DNA from: Favolaschia claudopus
Taxonomy: Eukaryota > Basidiomycota > Agaricomycetes > Agaricales > Mycenaceae
DNA: 64,000 bases
Direction of reading: 5' to 3'
Assembly (NCBI GenBank): GCA_037176885.1
Contig: JAWWNJ010000051.1
Span: forward strand, 682,001 to 746,000
Below the pieces are notes generated by a model, which was not told the origin of the DNA, made no database searches, and worked only from the letters and a program-made list of their open reading frames with translations. A program made the position numbers and the translations under genes. This document shows, piece after piece, positions 33,415 to 43,477 of this stretch (position 1 is the first letter of the stretch; the number at the start of each line of letters is the position of its first letter).

Positions 33415-34557
33415 TTAGGCGAAGAGGGCGACAACGCCAACGAGGGCGATAGAAGCCAAGGCGGGAAGGATGCCAGTGGGCGCTTGAACGGCCATTGCGC
33501 CGCCAGTGTTGGAGTTAGACGGATTGGGCGCGGTGCCGGAGCTGAACATATGTTGGCTCGAGCAGTGAAGAATCGTAGCGAGGACTCACTTGGAACCAGA
33601 CGGGCCGGGACGTGAGTTGGAGTTGGAGTTCCCGGGTGCGGTCGACGAGGGGTTGGAAGGAGGGGTGCTACCAGAACCACCAGTGGACGAAGCAGGGGGG
33701 GTGCTACCCGATGACTCGCCGCCAGGCGGGGGGGAACCTGTGAAGAATGTTCGTCATGGGCGCAAAAGAGTCGAGACAGGAAACACACCACTACCAGCAG
33801 TCAAGCAACTATCTCCGCCTGAGAAGAAGGAAATGCTAAGTAAGGAGACTAGATAGGAAAGGGGAGGGATGTAGCACGCACTTCCTTGAAGGACGGGGAA
33901 AGGTGCGGTGGTCTTGGTGAGACCGGTGGTATCTTTGATGGACATGAGCAGCTGAGTGCCTAGGAAGAAGTATAGATAAGCGAGCGATTGAAAGGTCGGC
34001 GGCGAGGAAGGTACCCTGCGAGGCGTTTACGGCCGGCCATGTGATGGAGGTGCCAGAAACGTTCTCAAAGTCGGCGACGTGGGATGCGCCAGCGGGCTGC
34101 GTGTCAACACTGAAGAGGAAATCGCATCGGGTTTAACGACGGAGAAAACGCCTAGGCGAGTCGGGCTTACGTCTAGAGAGACAGTTAGAGAACAAGGTTG
34201 GAACAAGGTAAGGAATCTTGAGTAGAAAAAAAGCTTACGATAATGTAGGGGGCTGGAAGCGAGCAAAAAGTCAGATATATCGTTCTTGTGAGCTACTGAA
34301 AAAGACGAACGGGTTCCACCGGCGAAGGTGATCAACAAAGCCTGGCATTCGGCTTGAAAAAAGGTTATGAGCAAGAGAAGTAGCGGGCGTTGCAGGCCTC
34401 GTACGTGTTCCGGCGGTGCTACCACCAACGGTGCTAGGGCAAGAGTGTGAGCAGAGGAAGCGAGGAGAATGGGCGGGAGAGCTTACGGGGTATTGATAGT
34501 GAGGTCTTGGGCGACGGCACCAACGGCGAGGAGGGAGAGCAGGAGCAGCGAGTTCAT
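33415..34557 (-). CDS. GPI-anchored cell-surface protein, Ser/Pro-rich
   Basis: Signal peptide MNSLLLLLSLLAVGAVAQ, then DLTINTPTVGGSTAGTPECQ, ALLITFAGGTPPY, DTQPAGASHVADFENVSG, TSITWPAVNASQGTQLLM, SIKDTTGLTKTTAPFPVL and GDSCLTAG: the same domain as in the gene at 28816-30281 (NTP start, Cys before a beta strand, GG/GDxPPY, TW, S/T-I-x-D, PF, final Cys). A low-complexity Gly/Ser/Pro/Asn stalk follows, then a hydrophobic tail (PALASIALVGVVALFA) ending at the stop: a GPI-anchor signal rather than a true membrane anchor. Splicing needs a 14-nt exon (34239-34252) followed by a 2-nt exon (34171-34172) to keep the frame. Function unknown; probably wall surface. Confidence 0.75.
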
Positions 34558-34928
34558 TGTGCTGGAGGAAGGCAAGGGGGATGATGTTCTTGTTCCCATC
34601 TTTCGCACCACCTTTTTGTATCCACATCACATAATCACCTGATCCGACGCTCTCACAACGTCCGTCCGCAGCAACCAGACAATCTTGGCTTCTGCTCTCT
34701 TCTCCCTTCCAGCCAGTCCACAAAGTATCATTTGGAGATCCGCAGCCACACTGAGCTGTACTGTTCCCTGAATTTTTTCGACGAATCTTTGCCACGTAAC
34801 CCAGGTTACCGAAGAAGCGCTACATTTTCAATTTGGGACACATATTGACCAAAATACCATGTGCACGTCATGTTACAATTGCGAGACCGGTACAACAGAA
34901 ACAACAAGAAAACCCACACAAAAAGAAA
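34558..34928. other. Intergenic between two minus-strand genes
   Basis: 370 bp containing the promoter of the GPI-protein gene and the 3' flank of the phosphodiesterase gene. No further gene seen. Confidence 0.45.
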
Positions 34929-36120
34929 TCAGCGTTGAACATGCAGTTTAGCGGCCAACCCATAGTGGTCGCTGACCCACAATTTCCCGCCCTGCGCTCG
35001 TTCGTTGTGAATTTGAAGTCCAACCCCGATCCTGCGAGGCGCATCCATCCGGTATCCTCTCCGAGGGAGATACAGTATCTTGTCAAATCTTGCCGCAGGG
35101 AAACTCGTCTTCGGCTGCTCGCCCCACGTAAATCCCCGCTCGTCCTCGTCCCCCTTTCTCCAGGCGTCCCGCAAGCCAAGATTCTCCGGAGCCTCAGCGT
35201 CATAAGGTCCAATCGGGTTCATGTCTCCGGCCACAACCCTAAGTTCCGTTTTCCTCAGTTCACAAGCAGATACAGTCAAAAGAACTACACAACGTACCCT
35301 CCACGCACACCTCCACCCTGATCACAAGTCAGCACAAGAACATGAGGCATGGAGAGATTGGACCCACCTTCAGAAATTTTGACAGTAGTTTGAGCTGCTC
35401 CGGCCGTACTTCGTTTCCCACTGGCAGAGATTCGAGGTGCGTGTTGATTATTCGCAACGGCACATCGTAGTCGTGTGGCTTTGCCGCCGCCAGCCGTATA
35501 TCCACCATCACACCCGTTCGCTGCATCGCGGAAAGCCCAAATTCCAGTATATGCGCGTCCGTCACCTGAAATGAAAGAGAAAAATCAGAGAGAGCACATT
35601 CCTAAACGAGTAGACAAGAGACGAACCGGAATCGACTTTTCGACTAGCGTCACATTGCCATACAGTGCATCTTCTGGCCACTTACTTGCATCGGCCGGGG
35701 TCACCAAAAAATGCTCCTTCACCCACTCATTTTTCAAAATCGCAGGCAACCCATGTGCCTAATATAGTCTGTCAATAACATTTCTGCAATCGTCGAACCC
35801 ACTTTACTTACTTGGTGAACTTCCTGAAATAAAATTATACACGGCTCCGGCGCCTCCCCACCTCGACATCGGAACACCACCTTCTCCAAATGCTTCAACG
35901 CCGCCTCCATCCGCTGCGCGCAAAACGGCGCGTCAAAGCTCACGTTCCAGGTCACAACGTCAATCGTTGAAGGGGGGACTTCGTCTTCATTCTCGTCGTG
36001 GTAATCCGGGGAGGCGCGATGCCAGGTTTTGCGCGAGCTTCGCCATCGGTACATCCGTAGCTGGTTCATGGGATTGGGGACAACAGGGCCCAGGGGATCC
36101 TCGACGCTGCCGCAGTACAT
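34929..36120 (-). CDS. Endonuclease/exonuclease/phosphatase-fold enzyme, TDP2-like
   Basis: The protein carries the motifs of the Mg2+-dependent EEP superfamily in order: DVVTWNVSFDA (Asn ligand), CIILFQEVH (catalytic Glu), LRIINTHLESLPVGNEVRPEQ (His and Glu), VVAGDMNPIGP (catalytic Asp-x-Asn), then FDKILY and WVSDHYGLAAKL (SDH catalytic His). The INTHLES and GDMN forms, with a peptide of about 330 residues, match fungal proteins related to tyrosyl-DNA phosphodiesterase 2, which removes trapped topoisomerase II. Other EEP phosphatases (inositol or sphingolipid type) cannot be excluded. No signal peptide. Three introns. Confidence 0.8.
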
Positions 36121-36496
36121 TGGTGGTAGAGTAGTAGTCGCGTCGCAGATAGATAGACCCAGTACTAGTAGTATAGCGGCTCAAGCAAGCAAGCTTTCAA
36201 CCAGAACCCACAGAAACGCGGCACTGCGTTTTTAAAAGCCCAGAGTGTGGCGTGTGTCTTATATCGATCATACCAGAGCCCGAGATTTCGAATCTGATTT
36301 TTTTTCGCGTCGAACAATCGAGCAGAAGGTCACAAGCGCCCTTCTTGACCACGAGGCATTGACTTGCTTTGTTTGGCCTGTCTCATCTTGCCGCGAGGCT
36401 TCAATCTCCCCTCATGCCGCAAATTCTTTAGTTGCCTTCGTTCCATCCAATACATAATATAAGGTTTTTTCTACCGCCTCTCTCCATCCAAGTCAA
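36121..36496. other. Intergenic, phosphodiesterase promoter and PDI 3' flank
   Basis: 376 bp between two minus-strand genes. No gene or repeat seen. Confidence 0.45.
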
Positions 36497-38344
36497 TTAC
36501 AGCTCCGCCGTGTCCCGCTTCGTCTCCTCAGTCTTCGGCTCCTCCGAGAACGCGCGCAGGATATTCGACTTGATCTTGATCTCGTCTAATTTCGAGGGGG
36601 CGAGGCTCCGTTTTTGCAGGATCGAATCCAGCCTGTGTAGGTGTGGCGTATTGTGTCCGTCCAAGCGTTCGCAGGAAACATATCACAGTATCACAATCGA
36701 TAATATGTGGCGACGAAAATAGGAAGGAGGGCACAGATAGGCGTCCAATACGTCAGAACAGGCAGCTTGAGAAAATCAATAAACGTACCGCTTGGCTTCC
36801 TTCGCAAGATACCCCTCGGTGCCATTAACGACCTTCTCCATGACGCGAACGTAGTGCTTCGACACGACTCCCGCAGTTTCGGCCAGCGCCAGCGCATCCT
36901 TCAGCAGCGTAGCCCGCACATCGGCCGCAGCGGAGAAGAACTTGCTTGCCAAGGCGTCAAACTCGGGTAGGCGACCGGCCTAGAAAAATTGACAATTCAT
37001 TTTAGGCAGCGAAGGCGCCTTTTGAAGCGCCGAAGGCTGCGTACCTTATCCGAGAGTCCGCCACCAACAGCGCGATACGTACCGCACTTCTCATTCAGGA
37101 AGTCCACAAAAGCAGCCTCGTCGCGGCCGCCCTCGTACGCAACAGCCTCCGAGCTACCCTTGGGAAAGAACTTGATCGTCGGGAAGCTAGCGACACCGTA
37201 CCGCTCAGCGATGCCCTTGTTCTTCTGGTCGTCTGCGTTGATATTGGCGACGACACACTACCAGGGGCATCAGTTGGACGAAGCTATAAGATTAAACAAC
37301 CATCTCTTACGTCGGATTCGGGCTTGAAAGTATGGGCAACTGAAAGTTCCAAGGATGAGCAGCAAGAAGAAGGCAAATAAAGCGAAAGAATCCCTGTCCA
37401 GGAAACTAACCTTTTTCGTAGGTGGGTTTCAGGTTCTTGCAGTGTCCGCACCACGGCGCCTAGGAAATGAAATGAGAAGGTGCGCAATAGTGAGCTGAAG
37501 AGATGTATATGCACAGTGAACGTAACGAGAACATTCTTGTCCGTATCCTGTAACCACCAAAATCAGATTTTGCGCGCCAGGGGAAACGGGTTCGTTACTC
37601 ACCAAGGCCACATCGTCAAAGGTGTGAACATCAAGAATGAGGGTGTCAGTCGGCGGTGGGGGTGGGATGCTGGACTTGACGCCGGCCTTGTCAGAGATGC
37701 TGAATACTATCTCAGCCAGCGAATAACGCGGTGCAGCAGGGTGTTCTCACAAAGACACCAGCGCGTCGAGGTCACGCCCGCCTTCGTAGGGCTCGTAGGT
37801 TCCATCCCCATTGAACCACTTCAGTGCTAGGCAAGGTGTGAGATTCCGTGGAGCGAGATGGGAGAGAGAACCCTCGCGCACTGGGGAAACCGGTAACGCC
37901 GTATTTGGAGCCGAGAGGCTTTCCCTCGCCATCGGCATCGACCTTGGCGATGATGACCCGGTCCTTGACTTTCACAAAGGCATCGGCGAGTTGCTCATAC
38001 ACGGGAGCGAGGTTCTAGTTTCGTGTTATGCGTTCATTCGTCTGTTGGGTTGTGGAACAACGCGAATGCTTACCTTGCAGTGACCGCTGTGAAGACACCG
38101 ACGAGTTATTGACGCGCAAAGCAATGTTACAAGTAGATACCATACCACCAGGGTGCAAAACTGCCAATGGGGAACTAGAGATTAGAACTCGCCAAACGTA
38201 CCGCACGAGACACACTGACAATTCGACGAGACCAGGCTTGCCCTGGCCAATGATGGAGTCGAAGTTGGACGGGGTGAGGTCAAGAACGTTGGATGCGCCG
38301 ACGACGGCGAAGAGAGCCGCAAACAACGAAGCGGAGAGTCTCAT
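36497..38344 (-). CDS. Protein disulfide isomerase with two thioredoxin domains and an ERp29-type C-terminal domain
   Basis: ER folding enzyme. Signal peptide MRLSASLFAALFAVVGAS, domain a SNVLDLTPSNFDSIIG with active site FFAPWCGHCKNLAPVY, domain a' DVHTFDDVALDTDKNVLVTF with APWCGHCKNLKPTYEKV. Then follow FPTIKFFPKGS, YEGGRDEAAFVDFLNEKCG, and the helical ERp29/D domain LPEFDALASKFFSAAADVRA, ALAETAGVVSKHYVRVMEKV. This is the ERp38/TigA class. The protein ends RDTAEL, unlike the usual HDEL/KDEL retention signal. Introns are unusually many; the first WCGHC is pieced from a 15-nt exon (38146-38160) and a 13-nt exon (38074-38086). Confidence 0.93.
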
Positions 38345-38896
38345 GGTGGAAGTAGAAAGAAAAGACGTGTAAACTAAACCAATTCAAGTTCCACGTCAGT
38401 TGGAGATCAATTGGTCAGCCCGCTCCAATTTCGGGATTCAGATAACTTGTTAGCGTGTTAAGGACGCGTATACAAGTCTATAGACTCTATTCAACGCAAT
38501 ATTGAATGAAAACAGTGCAGGACGCTGAAGCTCGCTGTACGTTGCTGTCGGCGCGTCCTCAAGTCGTATCGGTAAATTCGGCCGATCATGCTGATGAGCC
38601 ATAAAATGTTTTTTTCTTCTTTCTTTCTACTTATGTGGATATTACTTCGAGCCAGCATTGAGCGCACTCGTCTATTGAACACTAGATCCGTAACTAAACC
38701 GGTTCACCCAGAGAGAGAGAGACATTATACGAACTTTCTGGACGCGTCCTCGAAAAACTTCCTAATCGGGACGCTCAGTAATCCATCTTTTCTCTCCGGT
38801 TCCGTTGTAGTCAGAAAAGACCTCTTATTCAGCCAGCTCAGCGTTTAAATACGCCCGATCGTACTCGCACCGCACAGACAATCTACGCAAACCGCA
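38345..38896. other. Divergent promoter region PDI / SQT1
   Basis: 552 bp between divergent start codons. Two CCAATT/ATTGG-type words occur near 38379 and 38426, and A/T-rich tracts near 38600-38640. No third gene is visible. For PDI, unfolded-protein-response elements might be expected, but I see no clear UPRE. Confidence 0.45.
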
Positions 38897-40364
38897 ATGG
38901 CTTCTCACCACGAAGAAATCGATGAGGACGAGCAAGAGCACTTCATCACAGAAGACGATATCCTCACCGAGGTCCAAGACGATGGCGATATCCCGATGGA
39001 TGAAGATGACGAGGACGAGGCTGGGGATACTGTCGGCGACCTCCCCGCTGCTGGATCTTCATCCGGCGCAGACAACTCGCTCCAGTCATTTCAGAATCAT
39101 GGCTCTTCTGTTTTCTGTGTCGCCGGCCACCCAACAGAGCCTCTCGCGGCTTCGGGCGGGGAAGACGACTTGGGCTATGTCTGGGATATCACCGATGGCG
39201 AGGTCATCGTAAAATTATCGGGCCACACCGACAGTGTAACGAGCATTGGTTGGAGTGCTGACGGAGAGATGATCGCGACTGGCGGAATGGACGGCAAAAT
39301 CAGGATATGGCGGCGAGTGGGAAAGGAAAACTATCGAACTTGGGAGTTCTTAACGCAACTTGAGGGTCCGGATGAGGTCATGGTGAGTTTGAATTTTTTT
39401 GCGAGCCGAATGGCTCTAATCTACGCGCGTATAGTTTTTGCGGTGGCATCCAAAAGGCACTGTTCTTTTGGCCGGATCAAACGACTCTACACTTTGGTTA
39501 TGGCAATGTGAGTATCCCGTCCTCCCCATTTATTTGCTTTTGGTCTTTCTAATGACCGTATAGTGCCTTCGGGAAATACCATGCAGGTATTTGCCGGCCA
39601 CACGGGAGCCGTGCAGTGTGGTGAATTCACGCCAGACGGTATGTTTGCACACATTTCGCAGGCAACAACTAACTGCGGAGGACTGCGGCTCCAGGCAAAA
39701 GAATAGTTACCGCTTGTGCTGACGGCGTATTAATTTTCTGGGATCCACGGTCGCCTACACCGATTTTCAAGTTGACACCGACAGACGCTCGGTTTGATCT
39801 TGATGGCATTACGTCGTTAGGCGTCAACCCCTCCTCGACACTTGCCGTTGTGGGCGGCGCAGCAGGCGGCGTTCGCGTCGTCAGCCTTAACAAAGGTGAA
39901 GTCGTTGGTGCCCTTGGTGGACACACTGAGGGAGAAAGTATTGAGGCCATCCAATTTGTTGACCTTGTTGGGAGTACCACTGGTGCGGGAGTGGCAGCAA
40001 CGGGTGCAACTGATGGCAAAGTGTGTATCTGGGACCTGACAACCATGAGGTTACGTGCGACGCTGGAACACCAAGTCAGTAACATGAATTCATTATGCTT
40101 CGTTGACGACAAGCTGACTGTCCGCAGGACGCGGTTACTACGCTGCTCGCTCATCCAGCACCCAAAGGTCACCTGCTGGTTTCCGCCTCCGCTGACAAGA
40201 CGCTGCGAACTTGGGATGTTCGCACAGGTACATTGTTGCGAAAACATGTCGGCCATCAAGGGGCTGTTTTGGGCGGCTCGCTCGGACTGCAAGGCTCCGT
40301 TGTGATTAGTGCCGGAGACGACGGAGCGTGCTTGGTTTTCACCACTGAGGACACGGAGGAATAG
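38897..40364 (+). CDS. SQT1: WD40 protein Sqt1/AAMP, chaperone of ribosomal protein uL16
   Basis: An acidic N-terminus (EIDEDEQEHFITEDD, MDEDDEDEAGD) precedes WD repeats: SSVFCVAGHPTEPLAASGGE with YVWDI, VKLSGHTDSVTSIGWSADGE with IRIW, QVFAGHTGAVQCGEFTPDGK with LIFWDPRSP, VVGALGGHTEGESIEAIQFV with VCIWDL, AVTTLLAHP with LRTWDV, and LRKHVGHQGAVLGG with CLVF. Order and acidic head match yeast Sqt1 and human AAMP. Sqt1 binds nascent Rpl10 (uL16) and escorts it to the 60S subunit. Several short introns. Confidence 0.92.
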
Positions 40365-40540
40365 AGTTGTAAGCATCGCAACATGTAAACTTAGATGGAT
40401 CTTCCTTGATCGCACCTTCCTTTTGGCGTCAACGGGCAACCAGTGTGATGTCGATCACAGTTTTGATGATGGACAACGCCCAAAACGGGTTACTTGTTCA
40501 ACCGGTCAAATTCCTTCAAACCTCTTACTGATGGCTGCGA

Positions 40541-40550
40541 TATATAAAAG
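40541..40550 (+). promoter_or_regulatory. TATA box of the secreted propeller gene
   Basis: TATATAAAAG, a strong TATA consensus, lies about 170 bp upstream of the ATG at 40712 with a CT-rich stretch (40560-40680) between, the usual layout of strongly expressed fungal genes. Confidence 0.6.
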
Positions 40551-40711
40551 CCACGACATGTGTCCTCTTTCTTCAGGTTCCTTCGTTTCCCTCCTTCAGC
40601 TTTAAGCTTTCTGAGCAGTGCTCATTTACATTCTCTTCCCCTCTCACCTTCGTCGCCAGTCGACCCATAGTCACTCGTTCTACCCACCCCACTCTTTACA
40701 ACACACGAATC

Positions 40712-42263
40712 ATGAAGTTGACGATCTCTTCTGTCCTTCTCTCCGTCGTCCTCGCTTCTGTTGTCTCGTCCGCCCCTCTTGAGGCCCGACACAAGAAGAA
40801 GATGATGATGAACGGCCAAACCAACAATAAGGCCACCGTCGCGGCGCAGGGGTCTGTTGGTGCTGCCTACTGTACGCATTCATTATTTTTTTCAAATCGA
40901 TCGTCTGGATTAATGTTTGTCGCTCTCTAGTTATCACCAATGAGCCCACTGGCAACTTTGTTGTTGCGGCTGCTATTGGCTCCGACGGCAAATTGGTTAG
41001 TTTTGCGTCGATGTCAAATTCCTTAACTAAATCGAATCGCTAGACTCTGCGCCAAGCTACTTCGTCAGAAGGCTTCGGCAGCCACGGTGCAGGCGGTGAT
41101 GGCCCCGACCCCTTGTTCACTCAGGGTGCGGTCAAGGCCTCCGCTGCAGGAAATATCCTCGCCACTGTCAACGCTGGCTCCAACACCATCTCGGTGTTCA
41201 GCATCGATCCCCAGAACCCAACCAACCTTGAAATGATCGGCAAGCCTGTTGGAAGCGGCGGCGAGTTCCCCGTCTCGCTTGCTATTAACTCGGCCGGAGA
41301 CAAAGTTTGCGCGGTCAACGGTGGTGAAATCAACGGTGTCGCGTGAGTTTTTTTTTCGGATTCTGTTCTGAGACTGGACTGACGTCTTGTGTGCAGTTGC
41401 TTTTCGGTTGATAAGACTAAGGGTCTCGTCCCGATGGCAAACACCGTTCGTAGCCTCAACCTCAACCAAACCTCGTATGTTCCTTTCGCGCAATTTTTTG
41501 TGCCGATTTTGATTTACTCGGTGTAGACCCGCTAATGGCCCCCCGGGGACCGTCAGCCACGTTATCTTCTCAGAAGACAACAAACAACTCATCGCGTCGG
41601 TGAAAGGTGTCCCGCCCACTCCGGGTATCTTCGCCGTCTGGGACATCGCCGAGGATGGTTCTCTCTCCCAGGACTTCAAAGCCGTCGAGCCTGCCAAAGG
41701 CGGTCTCTTGCCGTTCAGCATGACCGTCATCCCGGGCAAGAACGCCATCCTCGCGACCGATGCCGGACTCGGTGTCGATATCGTCGACTTTTCCGGAGGT
41801 GTCACGGCCGGTTTGGCTGCTGGCAAGTCGTCGGGTCTCGCGATCGACGGCCAGGCAGCGACCTGCTGGTCTAGCTTCAGCAAGAAGACCGGAAACTTCT
41901 ACGTCACCGACATTGGCACTTCGCAGGTCACCGAGATCAACGTTGACGACAACCTCAAGCCCTCCATCGTTACTCAATACGCTCAGGGTGATGGAACGGC
42001 CACCATCGACAATGATATCGCTACTGTTGGACAAAACGAGTGCGTAGAAACTGCTCTTCATTTTTTTTGTCTTTGCTGAGGATTGCCGCAGCTTCATGTT
42101 TGTCCTCGCTGCCAACGCCACCCAGGTCAAAGTCCTTGCCCTCAACGCTCCCGGAAAGGCGACCGCTCTCCAGACTCTCGACATCGCAGGCCCTGCAAAG
42201 GCTGCAGGACTTCCCATCAACGCTTCGAACCTCCAGGGTATGACCTCGTTCATCAAGAAATAA
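40712..42263 (+). CDS. Secreted beta-propeller protein, carboxymuconate-cyclase/lactonase-like
   Basis: Signal peptide MKLTISSVLLSVVLASVVSS with APLEAR after it. The mature protein has repeated propeller strands: FITNEPTGNFVVAAAIGSDG, ILATVNAGSNTISVFSIDPQ, SLAINSAGDKVCAVNGGE, GTVSHVIFSEDNKQLIASVK, FSMTVIPGKNAILATDAGL, NFYVTDIGTSQVTEINVDD, FMFVLAANATQVKVLALNAP. This resembles the seven-bladed fold annotated as 3-carboxymuconate cyclase or YkgB-like lactonase in fungi. A true cyclase role for a secreted protein is doubtful; many such proteins lack proven activity. Five short introns. The strong TATA box suggests high expression. Confidence 0.8.
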
Positions 42264-43477
42264 ATCAAGGCGATGGAGATGGAAGAAATTGTATATTTAA
42301 TACCCGCTTTTTATTTGCTGTGTTGCAAAGTTTTCGTTTTGTAGTTGTTCCTCCTTGTACTATGGAAGGGGATTTGAATGTATTTCGATTGGAACCTCGC
42401 GTTGCACGATGTGAAGTGACTATCGTGACTGAGGGGTTTGGAAAAGACTGGTCAGGTGATCGCGACTGCTCATCGCACCTCTTCCCAACCTCTTCCGAAA
42501 AATCCGTCATTTCGAGGGCGATCAGATGCCCGGAAACAGCATCTGGTGGCCGAGGGTTTTACCTTGTTTGGAACACAAAAAGTTCAATGTCCCCCGAATT
42601 TCGTGTGTCCTGGGGAAATTTTAGAGACTCTTCAGTAAGTATTACTCTGCTAATTCATGTAAAATTTAGGGCTCTTGCCAAATTTTCTCCTACAAGCGCG
42701 CCATCCTTAACTGTGAGGTTGAGTCACGTGATCATTTGATCGCAATCGGTCGCGTGGGAATCAGACCGTTTCCCATCAACCCTCGCCATCGCGGGGTTGC
42801 CCCTCTTCCGCCGACTTGCTTCAATGCTTGTACAGTTCTCTTCTAATTCTTTGCTCCTCTATCTCATTCTCAATCTTGATGCTCCGACGTGAAGTCACTG
42901 GTCTGCAACTATTCGAACCACGACTGGTCAATGCCAGCGTTAAATTGGAGAGTTTTATAAACTTTTCGGCGCTGTCCCTCCCTCCGTCTACCAACGGTTC
43001 TGGACGGACCGCGAGTCTTTCCGTCTCTTCTGAATTTCACGATCCGCCCACTGTGACTTTGATTATAAACATACCGAGCTTAAAACCTCTCAGAAGTCTG
43101 GCTGCCAGTGATTATATGCCATTTTCTGTCCCGTTCCTGGCTACAGACTACCTTTCTGAGCATTCCTGCCTGCTGTAATTCAATTTTGTTTCCGTGCGGT
43201 GTCCCAAGAACGCCACTAAACGCAGCACTGCGCGAAGATTCTCCGAACTGATTCCCCAGGTTTCGATCACACGACTCGCTCGTCGGCCATTTTTCGCGTC
43301 TACGCGACTTTTAGGCACCCGTCTCCCTCACGGATCGTTTATCCGCACTTGACCCACGAGATTTGGTGGTTGGGTGGGTTGGTCAGGTATAGACTGCGTA
43401 TGTACTTAAATCTCTGACAGGATGCACAATGAGGCTCTTCTTGTCCCACCCGCTACCCCACAGGCTGCATCCTCGTC
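42264..43477. other. Intergenic, 1.2 kb
   Basis: 3' flank of the propeller gene and the long promoter of the sugar transporter. A plus-strand frame around 42816-43178 begins without an ATG and has no family signature. A GTTCGAATAG word at 42910-42920 (minus strand) resembles a tRNA T-loop, but its stem does not pair. No gene is supported. Confidence 0.45.

Noticed and set aside
33303..33791. Minus-strand 162-residue Pro/Arg-rich frame
   Set aside because: It is another frame across the Ser/Pro stalk of the GPI-anchored protein, whose own frame has the family pattern and GPI tail.
42905..42990. tRNA-like T-loop word GTTCGAAT (minus strand)
   Set aside because: The flanking five bases do not pair into a T stem and no acceptor or anticodon arm can be drawn.
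42816..43178. Plus-strand 120-residue frame with a hydrophobic start
   Set aside because: First codon is not ATG, no family resemblance, and it lies in the sugar transporter's upstream region.
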